Positions 1-5,797 of a stretch of DNA of 7,985 nt are shown in pieces. The notes under the pieces were generated by a model. It was given only the letters and a program-made list of their open reading frames with translations. It was not told the origin of the DNA and ran no database searches. Each line of letters opens with the position of its first letter. Positions within the stretch are counted from its first letter, which is position 1. Source of the stretch: Dehalococcoidales bacterium. GTDB lineage: Bacteria > Chloroflexota > Dehalococcoidia > Dehalococcoidales > Fen-1064. The stretch lies in assembly GCA_028713395.1 (NCBI GenBank), contig JAQTOJ010000081.1, positions 1 through 7,985 of the forward strand, given 5' to 3'. Both the position numbers and the translations under genes were made by a program.

Positions 1-1
1 T

Positions 2-981
2 AGCGAAGTCAAAGCAGCTAAAGTGTCCATCATGGCAAGCGGTCCGGTACCGGTGATTCTGTCGGCGCAGCATCCGGAGGGATATTGGGGAGATTGACCC
101 AGGTACACCGGGACGATGCCGGCTCTCGTTTACTTGGCGCAGCTTGGGGCGGACGGAGATGACCCGCGCATTCGCGCCGGCTGTGAGATTTTACTCTCGC
201 GATTCATCGACAGCGGTGGTAGTGTGGCTGGTCTGTCATTGATAAACGCGTCTTCCGATTTCAACTATTGCGCGGCGGGTATGATGGGGGCGGCTTTAAT
301 AGACTTAGGCTGGTATCACGACCAACGCTTGCAGATAGTAATGGAATGGCTGGCGCAGGCTATTACCGGAGAAGGAGTAGCTGGCGACTCGAACCGCGAC
401 GCAAACAAACGTCACGATAAGTCCGGGAACTCATATACTCCATTTGCCTGTTCCCAACGCAATGCTAATCTGCCATGCGCCTGGGGAGCAATCAAGGCGA
501 TGATTGCCTTGAGTAAAATACCACCGGCGCAGCGTACCAGGAATATGCATGAGGCTATTAGACTGGGTGTGGGCTTTCTGCTGAGCCACGACCCAGCAGC
601 CGCCGACTACCCCTTTGCAACGGGTAACAAGCCTAGCTCCAATTAGTTCAAGTTCTATTATCCCCTCCGCAGCGAAGCAGATGTGCTTCAGAACCTGGAG
701 GTTCTGGCAGCACTGGGACAAGCCAAGAATCCCAAGTTAGCCAACGCGTTAGATCTGGTCATGAGTAAGCAAAACCAACAAGGACGCTGGCTGCTGGAAC
801 GTACTACAAGGAGTTGTCGGACACACAAAAAAAGAAGGCCTTTTATTGGTACCAGAATTCCCTGAGACTTTATATAACCGGCAAGGAGTTGGCGGAAATA
901 CAAGAACAGAAAGGGCAACCCAGCAAATGGGTCACCTTAAGAGCTTTGCGAGTTTTGAAAACGGCTTATCCAGAAGCATAG
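2..981 (+). pseudogene. Broken alpha/alpha-toroid (prenyltransferase/squalene-cyclase-like) gene, 3' part
   Basis: One protein can be followed through three lesions. The frame is open from base 2 (including SGPVPVILSAQHPEGYWGD) to an in-frame TGA at 95-97. It continues as PRYTGTMPALVYLAQLGADGD to a TAG at 644-646, where the family normally has Trp (PSSN-stop-FKFYYP). It goes on through DVLQNLEVLAALGQAKNP to about base 800, where one base is missing. From 802 the +1-shifted frame restores YYKELSDTQKKKAFYW and PSKWVTLRALRVLKTAYPEA, ending at TAG 979-981. From recall, these motifs (LAQLGADG.DPR.RAG, LPCAWGAIKA, ADYP, LANAL.L...KQ..QGRW) belong to a helical-repeat toroid family often annotated as prenyltransferase/squalene-oxidase repeat or, misleadingly, as 'NifH'; its reaction is unknown. 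The 5' end lies outside the window. ATG 116 is only an internal Met, not a real start. The lesions argue for a non-functional gene; a sequencing error could explain one of them but hardly all three. Confidence 0.85.
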
Positions 982-1002
982 AGTTGAATACTCGGAAGCT
1001 AA

Positions 1003-1155
1003 CTGGGGATTCAGGACACATATCGAACTCTTTGCGGCCGACTTAGTGCCGGACTACGAGCATTGCTGAGTAAGATTAATGAAGTCCTCGACCGATTTAG
1101 GTTCCGGTATCAACACTCCTGTGGTCCGTGCTACTATCTGAGCGAAGGGGGTTAG
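1003..1155 (+). other. Unassigned remnant open frame between the pseudogene and the GNAT gene
   Basis: The 184 bases between the two genes hold no complete gene. One frame is open from 1003 to the TAG at 1153-1155, with no start codon or ribosome site. It reads LRALLSKINEVLDRFRFRY followed by a CGPC motif close to the end (about residues 40-43 of the open stretch). A different frame at 1004-1066 reads WGFRTHIELFAADLV, so a decayed gene with a frameshift is possible. I do not recognise either piece, and an open frame of 51 codons can arise by chance. Confidence 0.2.
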
Positions 1156-1165
1156 TCAAGTGGTA

Positions 1166-1696
1166 TTACTTTTTGTCTGGATAGATTCGGTATTCTATTA
1201 CGTGCTGAAGAACGCCGCTCATATTAGTATCATCGTATTCTCTTGAAGCAATCCCTCCCAGTAATTCGGGGATTCTTTTACTGGCGGAATTTTCTTCTGT
1301 TACGGGATAAAGGAGGTATTCATAATTAAGATTCTCATCCGCCCACTTATTGAGAGCAAAAATTGCTTCTTTCCCATAAGAATTACCATGAGCTGATTTT
1401 TTTAACCATATTCCAAATTCCGGGGTATTAGTATCAATATTGTGAATGCCTGCACAACCAAGAAAAGATCTATCTTTCCTATCAAGAACAACTAATTGAA
1501 GATTATTCCCCTCCCTATTCCTCTTCATAGAGTGTTGAATGAAACGAATTGTATCTTCAATCTTTTCATATGGTTGGGGATACATATAAGTTGCAATTTC
1601 AAGAGTAAATTCTCGAAAAATATCTTCTTTGTATTCCATGGAAATGGATACCAAAAGTAGGTTCTTTGTTTCCAGATGAAATGATGACGTATTCAT
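1166..1696 (-). CDS. GNAT-family N-acetyltransferase (RimJ/RimL-like, Acetyltransf_3 type)
   Basis: A 176-residue single-domain protein, the usual length for this family. The N-terminus has LETKNLLL (residues 8-15) and EYKEDIFREFT (21-31), typical of the small RimJ/RimL-like group. The central strand FLGCAGIHNID (78-88) is followed by EFGIWLKK and the acetyl-CoA pyrophosphate-binding loop HGNSYG (103-108) leading into helix KEAIFALNKWA. The C-terminal ENSASKRIPELLGG (135-148) matches the N-x-x-S-x-x-x-x-E-x-x-GG pattern of GNATs. Known members move an acetyl group from acetyl-CoA to an amine; the substrate here cannot be told. The ATG at 1696 has only a weak Shine-Dalgarno. The next Met (residue 20) would remove the conserved N-terminal strand, so 1696 is preferred. 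The gene is visibly more AT-rich than its neighbours and is transcribed against the pseudogene, which suggests acquisition. Confidence 0.85.
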   Translation of the reverse strand: MNTSSFHLETKNLLLVSISMEYKEDIFREFTLEIATYMYPQPYEKIEDTIRFIQHSMKRNREGNNLQLVVLDRKDRSFLGCAGIHNIDTNTPEFGIWLKKSAHGNSYGKEAIFALNKWADENLNYEYLLYPVTEENSASKRIPELLGGIASREYDDTNMSGVLQHVIEYRIYPDKK

Positions 1697-1934
1697 ATTA
1701 TGTCGATAATCAATTTCAGAGCATCATTACCCATATTCTATATCCAACGAGATAATATGTAAACCATAGGTTTTATAACTTTGTATTATTGTATATTTCT
1801 GTCATGAATCAAGTCAATAATTTACTGGTATAAAATAGGTAAATGAACAAACAAATACGATTCAGGACTATAACCGTTCTCAGACTAAAATCAGACAGGA
1901 AATTAGGACAATCGGCGGAAAGCTAAATTGATGC
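1697..1934. other. AT-rich intergenic spacer
   Basis: About 240 bases between the GNAT start and the first tRNA-like relic. Apart from the candidate promoter I see no reading frame, no clear repeat and no terminator. Composition follows the AT-rich GNAT gene up to about 1860, then becomes more balanced. That may mark the edge of the transferred piece. Confidence 0.4.
1788..1817 (-). promoter_or_regulatory. Candidate sigma70 promoter for the GNAT gene
   Basis: On the minus strand TTGACT (1812-1817) is followed after 18 bases by TACAAT (1788-1793), or after 16 bases by TATACA (1790-1795). This would give a leader of roughly 85 bases before the ATG at 1696. The region is AT-rich, so chance matches are likely. 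Confidence 0.4.
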
Positions 1935-2009
1935 TGGCTGACCACCTAGGATTCGAATCACAGAGCTTCTAGTGCAATCTAGGAGATGTGGCCACTTCCT
2001 ACTTGGTCA
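1935..2009 (-). pseudogene. tRNA-like relic (degraded tRNA)
   Basis: Read on the minus strand, the 75-base segment has tRNA length. It starts TGACCAA and ends TGGTCA-G-CCA, which gives six paired acceptor bases, a discriminator and an encoded CCA. A T-loop motif TTCGAAT lies at the right place, and AGGA/TCCT can form a D stem. However, the T stem hardly pairs and the anticodon arm only forms a 4-bp CTAG/CTAG stem with a 6-base loop, so no anticodon can be assigned. Best read as an eroded tRNA gene; a chance match is possible but the acceptor plus CCA argues against it. Confidence 0.5.
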
Positions 2010-2094
2010 CTCCTGAAAGCCACGGAAAGGTTATTGAAAAGACCCTACCCGACCAATCTTTGGCATTTCGAGTAATTCTAGGTATCGTCCCCTT

Positions 2095-2170
2095 TGGTGG
2101 AGCCAAGGAGATTCGAACTCCTGACCTCTTCCTTGCAAAGGAAGCGCTCTCCCAGCTAAGCTATGGCCCC
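2095..2170 (-). tRNA. tRNA-Ala (anticodon UGC)
   Basis: A complete 76-base cloverleaf on the minus strand. The acceptor stem GGGGCCA pairs with TGGCTCC (one G-U), followed by discriminator A and an encoded CCA (2095-2097). The D arm is GCTTAGCTGGGAGAGC. The anticodon stem CTTCC/GGAAG encloses loop TTTGCAA with anticodon TGC (plus-strand 2135-2137). The T arm has AGGAG and the TTCGAAT loop. It decodes GCN alanine codons. It is the only intact member of what looks like a tRNA cluster, and it probably shares the promoter at 2294-2322. Confidence 0.96.
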
Positions 2171-2176
2171 AAATTT

Positions 2177-2259
2177 TGGTAGTTTCGCGCCTCGGGTTAA
2201 AACTTCGGACCGACCTTCCCAAATGTATCGGGACGCTCTTCCAGTTAAGTTATAAGCCC
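2177..2259 (-). pseudogene. tRNA-like relic upstream of tRNA-Ala
   Basis: The minus strand begins GGGCTTATA, then a D-arm-like ACTTAACTGGAAGAGC and a good anticodon stem TCCCG/TGGGA around loop ATACATT. A variable-loop-like AAGGTC follows. The 5' half therefore looks like a standard tRNA, but the literal anticodon position reads ACA, which is not expected in bacteria. The 3' half is lost: no TTCGAAT-type T loop, no 3' strand matching GGGCTTA, and only a trailing ACCA (2177-2180), 83 bases from the 5' end instead of about 76. The original identity is unclear; a Val-type parent is a guess. Confidence 0.6.
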
Positions 2260-2276
2260 GCAAGGTGTGCTAAACT

Positions 2277-2304
2277 GTTGGTAAACAATTTTCATCATAC
2301 CAAC
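2277..2304. repeat. Inverted repeat GTTGGTA / TACCAAC
   Basis: A perfect 7-bp inverted repeat (2277-2283 and 2298-2304) with a 14-base spacer. It overlaps the -10 box of the minus-strand tRNA promoter and lies about 30-60 bases upstream of the TSUP start. It could be an operator acting on either direction, but no factor can be named and a match of this size may be chance. Confidence 0.3.
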
Positions 2305-2322
2305 ATTCCATTTCAGTTTCAA
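2294..2322 (-). promoter_or_regulatory. Promoter for the tRNA cluster
   Basis: On the minus strand TTGAAA (2317-2322) is followed after exactly 17 bases by TATGAT (2294-2299), placing transcription start near 2287. That is about 28 bases before the first tRNA-like sequence at 2259. The spacing and hexamers are good for sigma70. The -35 lies inside a perfect 12-bp palindrome, TTTCAATTGAAA (2317-2328). The promoter is divergent from the TSUP gene starting at 2336. Confidence 0.6.
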
Positions 2323-2335
2323 TTGAAAGCAGGCT

Positions 2336-3148
2336 ATGAGTGTTTTTGAAATAATCGGGTTGGCGGTGACCGGATTCACCGCCGGTCTTTTCGGCACGAT
2401 GATCGGCATCGGAGGCGGGGTCATTTTCGTGCCCATTTTTTTACTGGTGTTCCATTACACTCCCCAACAAGCCGCCGGGACATCACTGATGGCCGTTTTT
2501 TTTAACGCTCTCTCCGGCACACTCTCCTATCTGCGACAAAAACGAGTCGATATCAAGTCCGGCTTCAAATTCATGCTGGCTACAATTCCCGGCGCTTTTT
2601 TAGGCACATGGTTGACCAAATATTTTAGCTCTGACGTCTTCGGGCTGATTTTCGCCAGCCTGCTTATCATTATGTCAACCTACATCTTCTTTCGCCGTGA
2701 GCCTGTGCAGCTACCTTCGGCTACTTTCACTCAAAGCCGCACACTCACTGATTCACGTGGGCACACATTTTCATATACCCCCAAAGAAGGTTGGGGCATT
2801 GCTTTAAGCTTTTTAGTGGGGGTGTTATCGAGTCTGTTGGGTATCGGGGGCGGGATTATCCATGTTCCGGCCATGATCTATCTGCTGGGTTTTCCCGTGC
2901 ACATCGCCACTGCTACTTCCCATTTCGTCTTGGCCGGTTCGTCTTTCTTCGGCAGTATTTCGCATTTGACCATGGGCGATGTTTTGCTTGTACCCGCACT
3001 CATCGTAGGCGTGGCGGCCATTCCCGGCGCTTTGATCGGTGCGGCGATATCACACCGTCTCAAGGGAAACCTGATCATCCGCCTGCTGGCGATCGCCCTG
3101 GGTTTCCTCGGCTTGAGGTTACTGCTGAAATCGTTGGGTATCTTCTAG
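2336..3148 (+). CDS. TauE/SafE (TSUP) family membrane transporter
   Basis: A 270-residue, strongly hydrophobic protein with the two-repeat layout of the sulfite exporter TauE/SafE (TSUP) family. Each half begins with a glycine-rich signature in the first helices: GLFGTMIGIGGGVIFVP (18-33) and SSLLGIGGGIIHVP (165-178). Each is followed by a helix with A-x-x-TS (AAGTSLMAV, 46-54; ATATSHFVL, 191-199) and later IPGA.LG-type turns (84-90, 229-234). A polar loop at about 119-152 separates the halves. Seven or eight membrane helices are expected. Known members export sulfite, sulfoacetate or other organosulfur anions, but the substrate here cannot be deduced. The ATG has a weak purine-rich site (GAAAGCAGG) just upstream. 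The gene appears to be a single unit; the next gene has its own promoter 25 bases after the stop. Confidence 0.9.
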   Translation: MSVFEIIGLAVTGFTAGLFGTMIGIGGGVIFVPIFLLVFHYTPQQAAGTSLMAVFFNALSGTLSYLRQKRVDIKSGFKFMLATIPGAFLGTWLTKYFSSDVFGLIFASLLIIMSTYIFFRREPVQLPSATFTQSRTLTDSRGHTFSYTPKEGWGIALSFLVGVLSSLLGIGGGIIHVPAMIYLLGFPVHIATATSHFVLAGSSFFGSISHLTMGDVLLVPALIVGVAAIPGALIGAAISHRLKGNLIIRLLAIALGFLGLRLLLKSLGIF

Positions 3149-3172
3149 GTTTTTCTCTATTATGTCTACCTC

Positions 3173-3201
3173 TTGACAGTCATTACCATTGCGCCTACAA
3201 T
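3173..3201 (+). promoter_or_regulatory. Strong sigma70-type promoter for the zf-TFIIB/lemA/htpX genes
   Basis: TTGACA (3173-3178, a perfect -35) is followed after 17 bases by TACAAT (3196-3201, five of six -10 bases). Transcription would start near 3208, giving a leader of about 30 bases. The ribosome site AGAGG (3227-3231) lies 7 bases before the ATG at 3239. Confidence 0.8.
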
Positions 3202-3224
3202 CTATCTTGAGTAGATAGTACTAT
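3202..3224. promoter_or_regulatory. Operator-like inverted repeat at the transcription start
   Basis: CTATCT (3202-3207) and AGATAG (3213-3218) form a perfect 6-bp inverted repeat with a 5-base spacer, directly after the -10 box. It overlaps a second palindrome, ATAGTACTAT (3215-3224). Together they cover the predicted start site, the usual place for a repressor site. The binding protein is unknown. Confidence 0.4.
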
Positions 3225-3238
3225 TCAGAGGTCTAAAG

Positions 3239-3655
3239 ATGATTTGCCCTGTCTGCCGGCACCCGATGATAATCGTGGAATATAAAAAAACCGAATTGGA
3301 CTACTGCCCCAATTGCCACGGGGTTTGGTTCGATAAAGGCGAATTGGAATTACTGCTGGAATCCGCGGGAGCCGGGACATCCAAGGTCATGGGCGAAATC
3401 ACCAAATCCCCTTCAATTGTAAACATGGAGCGTAAAAGGAAATGCCCGATCTGCGGGAAAAAGATGAAAAAGACCCGCGTGGGAGAAAAGGAAAACGTGT
3501 TGTTGGATGTTTGCGAACAGGGAGACGGTCTCTGGTTCGATGGCGGGGAAGTTGACCAACTGGTAAAAATTATTGAAGATAAATCTCACCAAAATAAAGA
3601 ACATTACCACGTTTTCAACTTCATGAAAGAAGTGTTTCAAGCCCCTGCGCGTTGA
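3239..3655 (+). CDS. Tandem zf-TFIIB zinc-ribbon protein
   Basis: A 138-residue, probably cytosolic protein with two copies of the zf-TFIIB zinc-ribbon. Copy one has C3-x2-C6 and C23-P-N-C26 followed by the signature GVWFDKGELELLL (28-40). Copy two has C69-P-I-C72, then C92 and GLWFDGGEVDQLV (97-109). In copy two the expected fourth Cys is replaced by Gly95 (CEQG), a variation I recall as common in second repeats of this family. The tail (114-138) is polar with no recognised domain. The domain binds zinc and probably nucleic acid or protein; its molecular role is not established. It starts at ATG 3239 after AGAGG and is 46 bases upstream of lemA, so it is probably the first gene of one operon with lemA and htpX. 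Confidence 0.85.
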   Translation: MICPVCRHPMIIVEYKKTELDYCPNCHGVWFDKGELELLLESAGAGTSKVMGEITKSPSIVNMERKRKCPICGKKMKKTRVGEKENVLLDVCEQGDGLWFDGGEVDQLVKIIEDKSHQNKEHYHVFNFMKEVFQAPAR

Positions 3656-3688
3656 TTTTCTATACAATAATTGCGAAAGCAAATAATT

Positions 3689-3693
3689 GGAGG
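3689..3693 (+). promoter_or_regulatory. Ribosome binding site deciding the lemA start
   Basis: GGAGG lies 8 bases before ATG 3702. An in-frame TTG at 3687 overlaps the region just before this site and would have no ribosome site of its own, so the ATG is chosen. Confidence 0.85.
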
Positions 3694-3701
3694 TAAATAT
3701 T

Positions 3702-4268
3702 ATGGTATTTCTATGGGTTGTACTCGCCCTGGTTGTCCTCGGGTTATTCTTCCTCTGGGGAGCCTACAACGGCCTGGTCAACGCCAAAAATGTGGTCAAA
3801 AATGCCTGGGCGCAGATCGATGTCCAGTTAAAACGCCGTTTTGATCTTATTCCCAACCTGGTAGAGACCGTTAAGGGTTATAAGAACTTTGAACAGGAAA
3901 CGCTCATTGCTGTGACCAAAGCCCGCACGGCCGTCCAGGGCGTCCCTGAGGGTAATATCGGCGAAAGAGCCAAGGCAGAGGGCGAACTAGGCGCGGCGTT
4001 GAGCCGTTTAATGGTGGTGGTGGAAAGATACCCGGAATTGAAAGCCAACCAGAATTTCCTGGCTTTACAGGAAGAATTGACCGGTACCGAAAACCGCATC
4101 AGCTTCTCCCGCCAGGCTTATAACGACTCTGTTTTACAATACAACAATAAAACGCAGCAGTTCCCTGGAAATATCGTGGCAGGTATGTTCAACTTCAAGA
4201 AAGAACAGGAATTCCTGCAGGCCACGGAAAGCGAAGCTGAGAAAAAGGCTCCGAAAGTCAGTTTCTAG
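3702..4268 (+). CDS. lemA: LemA family membrane-anchored protein
   Basis: A 188-residue protein with one N-terminal membrane helix (about 3-19, rich in V/L/F) followed by a mostly helical extracytoplasmic domain. Signature blocks are AYNGLVNAKN (21-30), the near-invariant KRRFDLIPNLVETVKGY (44-60), YPELKANQNFLALQEEL (110-126) and GTENRISFSRQAYND (128-142). The protein ends in a charged tail (EAEKKAPK). Family members have a LemA fold, a long helical bundle with the N-terminus out. Their function is poorly defined but they often sit next to HtpX-like M48 proteases. Here htpX begins 15 bases after the lemA stop, so the two are very likely co-transcribed. Length is normal and no defects are seen. 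Confidence 0.95.
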   Translation: MVFLWVVLALVVLGLFFLWGAYNGLVNAKNVVKNAWAQIDVQLKRRFDLIPNLVETVKGYKNFEQETLIAVTKARTAVQGVPEGNIGERAKAEGELGAALSRLMVVVERYPELKANQNFLALQEELTGTENRISFSRQAYNDSVLQYNNKTQQFPGNIVAGMFNFKKEQEFLQATESEAEKKAPKVSF

Positions 4269-4283
4269 CTCCAGGATAGAACG

Positions 4284-5507
4284 ATGATGTGGGAACAAAT
4301 CAGGTCTAACCGTATACGTTCGCTGGTGCTGGTCGCCGGCATGGGGGCGTTTCTCGTCCTGCTCGGTTTGCTGCTGGGATATGTCATTGCCGGTAGCGGC
4401 ATAGCGGGGTTGGTGATTGCGTTGGTGATTTTCGGGGTTATGAACCTGATCGCTTATACTCAAGGCGATAGCATTTTATTGAATGTCGCCGGCGCCCGGA
4501 AAATCAAACGGGAAGACCATCCCCGTCTCTGGAATGTGGTAGAGGAGATGCAGATCGCCTCACAGTTGCCCAAGATGCCGGATATCTACATCATCGATGA
4601 CCCCTCATTAAATGCATTTGCCACCGGGCGTGATATCAACCACGCTTCGGTGGCAATTACTTCCGGTTTATTGCAGAAACTGAACCGGGATGAATTGCAG
4701 GGTGTGATCGCCCACGAGATGGGGCATGTCAAAAACCGTGACGTCGTTCTCATGGCTTGGTGCAGTGTATTACTGGGGACGATTGTCATTCTTTCCTATT
4801 ACGGTTCCCGCTTTATGATGTTCGGCGGCATGAGCGGCGGTTCGCGGCGTAATTCCCGTGATAACAATAATGGCGGCGGCGCGGCGGCTTTGATCATGAT
4901 CCTGGCTTTTGTACTCATGATCCTCGCCCCGATTTTTGCTCAACTCATTTATTTTGCGGTCTCCCGTAAACGTGAATATTTAGCCGATGCTTCATCGGCC
5001 CTCTATACCCGCAACCCGGAAGGATTGGCTTCGGCGCTGGATAAACTGGCCGCTTCGACAACGCCGGTGAAAAACGCCAATCAGGCTACCGCGCCCATGT
5101 ATATCGTCAACCCGTTCCGCGCTAAAAACCTGAACGACCTGACCAGCACCCACCCCCCGATTCAGGAACGTATCCGCATTCTACGGGCGATGGCAGGTAA
5201 TGCTTCTTACACAGCTTATAACGAGGCGTTTTCCCAGATAAAAGGTAAAAAAGGCGGGATTATCAATCCCCAAACCGCATCTCTGGTAGGAGCTGTGCCG
5301 GTAGTGCGTCCTGCTGGGGCGGATTCCGGACCTATCGAACCGGTCAGCGATAAAGTGGAACGCACCCGTGAAGTTTCCGATATGATGCTCAAGCTCGATA
5401 ATTACGAGATGATCGACTGTGATTGCGGCGCGCGCCTGAAAGTGCCCCCGGCTCTGCAAGGTCAAACGGTACGCTGTCCACGTTGCGGACGAACTCACCA
5501 AACCTGA
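4284..5507 (+). CDS. htpX: HtpX-like M48 membrane zinc metalloprotease with C-terminal zinc ribbon
   Basis: A 407-residue protein, longer than the roughly 290-300 residues usual for HtpX. Two membrane helices lie at about 14-34 and 38-57. The catalytic region has DDPSLNAFATGR (105-116), the zinc-binding HEMGH (H144, E145, H148) and the third ligand E231 in KREYLADA. Two further hydrophobic stretches at about 153-173 and 200-226 flank a Gly/Ser/Asn-rich loop (181-199). STHPPIQERI is the conserved end of the protease domain. An additional tail carries C379-D-C381-G and C398-P-R-C401-G, a zinc ribbon of the type CxCG..L.VP..L.G..V.CP.CG. Known HtpX enzymes cut damaged or misfolded inner-membrane proteins. 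The ATG at 4284 follows AGGA by 7 bases; ATG 4287 is an equal alternative. Confidence 0.93.
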   Translation: MMWEQIRSNRIRSLVLVAGMGAFLVLLGLLLGYVIAGSGIAGLVIALVIFGVMNLIAYTQGDSILLNVAGARKIKREDHPRLWNVVEEMQIASQLPKMPDIYIIDDPSLNAFATGRDINHASVAITSGLLQKLNRDELQGVIAHEMGHVKNRDVVLMAWCSVLLGTIVILSYYGSRFMMFGGMSGGSRRNSRDNNNGGGAAALIMILAFVLMILAPIFAQLIYFAVSRKREYLADASSALYTRNPEGLASALDKLAASTTPVKNANQATAPMYIVNPFRAKNLNDLTSTHPPIQERIRILRAMAGNASYTAYNEAFSQIKGKKGGIINPQTASLVGAVPVVRPAGADSGPIEPVSDKVERTREVSDMMLKLDNYEMIDCDCGARLKVPPALQGQTVRCPRCGRTHQT

Positions 5508-5621
5508 ACTAAATCTCTATCCCATACAAATACAAGCGGAAAACTATTTCCTATTCCACAAGGTTTTATTGGTTATCTTTCGTGTTTCGTAATTTCCAGC
5601 GCCCCATAAAGGTTACAGTTT

Positions 5622-5653
5622 GGTAAATTACCGTGTAAATCACGCCTATTTTT
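5622..5653 (+). terminator. Weak candidate terminator of the htpX operon
   Basis: Two small overlapping inverted repeats, GGTAA-A-TTACC (5622-5632) and CGTG-TAAAT-CACG (5632-5644), precede a run of five T (5649-5653). Either stem is short, so this is a tentative call. It lies about 115 bases after the htpX stop and just before the next promoter. The 5508-5621 stretch shows nothing else I can support. Confidence 0.3.
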
Positions 5654-5664
5654 CAAACAACCTA

Positions 5665-5693
5665 TTGACACTCTCCAATTGTTAAGATATACT
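5665..5693 (+). promoter_or_regulatory. Strong promoter upstream of the surface-protein leader
   Basis: TTGACA (5665-5670) and TATACT (5688-5693) are separated by exactly 17 bases, close to the sigma70 consensus. Predicted start is about 5700, some 220 bases before the ATG at 5921. This leaves an unusually long 5' leader. Confidence 0.8.
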
Positions 5694-5699
5694 TGCCAA

Positions 5700-5797
5700 C
5701 AGGCGCGTTATGTACGTTGGTGCGTCTATTGGAGTTTACGCTTGAAAAGCCCGATAATCGTGTACTGGTTTAAACATAAGATGAACCCTCAAAACCC
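5700..5797 (+). ncRNA. Long structured leader or small RNA of unknown type
   Basis: About 100 bases between the predicted start and the strong hairpin. It can fold locally (CCAAC 5696-5700 with GTTGG 5716-5720; GCTT-GAA-AAGC near 5741-5750). TTTACG (5735-5740) can pair with CGTAAA (5797-5802), the 5' arm of the downstream hairpin, giving a possible alternative structure. A mini-ORF at 5710-5745 encodes MYVGASIGVYA, without a clear ribosome site. I do not recognise any known riboswitch class. Together with the hairpin this may be an attenuated leader or an independent RNA of about 135-140 bases. Confidence 0.35.

Noticed and set aside
95..97. TGA as a selenocysteine or readthrough codon
   Set aside because: The same gene also has a TAG at a conserved Trp and a frameshift, and no Cys is expected at this place, so inactivation is the simpler reading.
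431..721. 96-codon minus-strand frame opposite the pseudogene
   Set aside because: The plus strand carries clear family sequence across the whole stretch; the minus frame has no motif.
1988..2222. Two short overlapping open frames, one per strand, across the tRNA region
   Set aside because: They are translations of tRNA-Ala and its flanks; the EIRTPD-type peptide is a well-known false protein from tRNA sequence.
2791..3210. 139-codon open frame overlapping the end of the TSUP gene
   Set aside because: It is a shifted frame of a clear transporter gene, with Cys/His/Arg-rich nonsense composition and no ribosome site.
3687..3701. Upstream TTG start for LemA adding five residues
   Set aside because: The GGAGG at 3689-3693 lies after this TTG and fits ATG 3702 with 8-base spacing; the membrane helix starts directly after the ATG.
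5538..5551. GGAAA-ACTA-TTTCC hairpin after htpX as terminator
   Set aside because: Only five weak pairs and no following T run.
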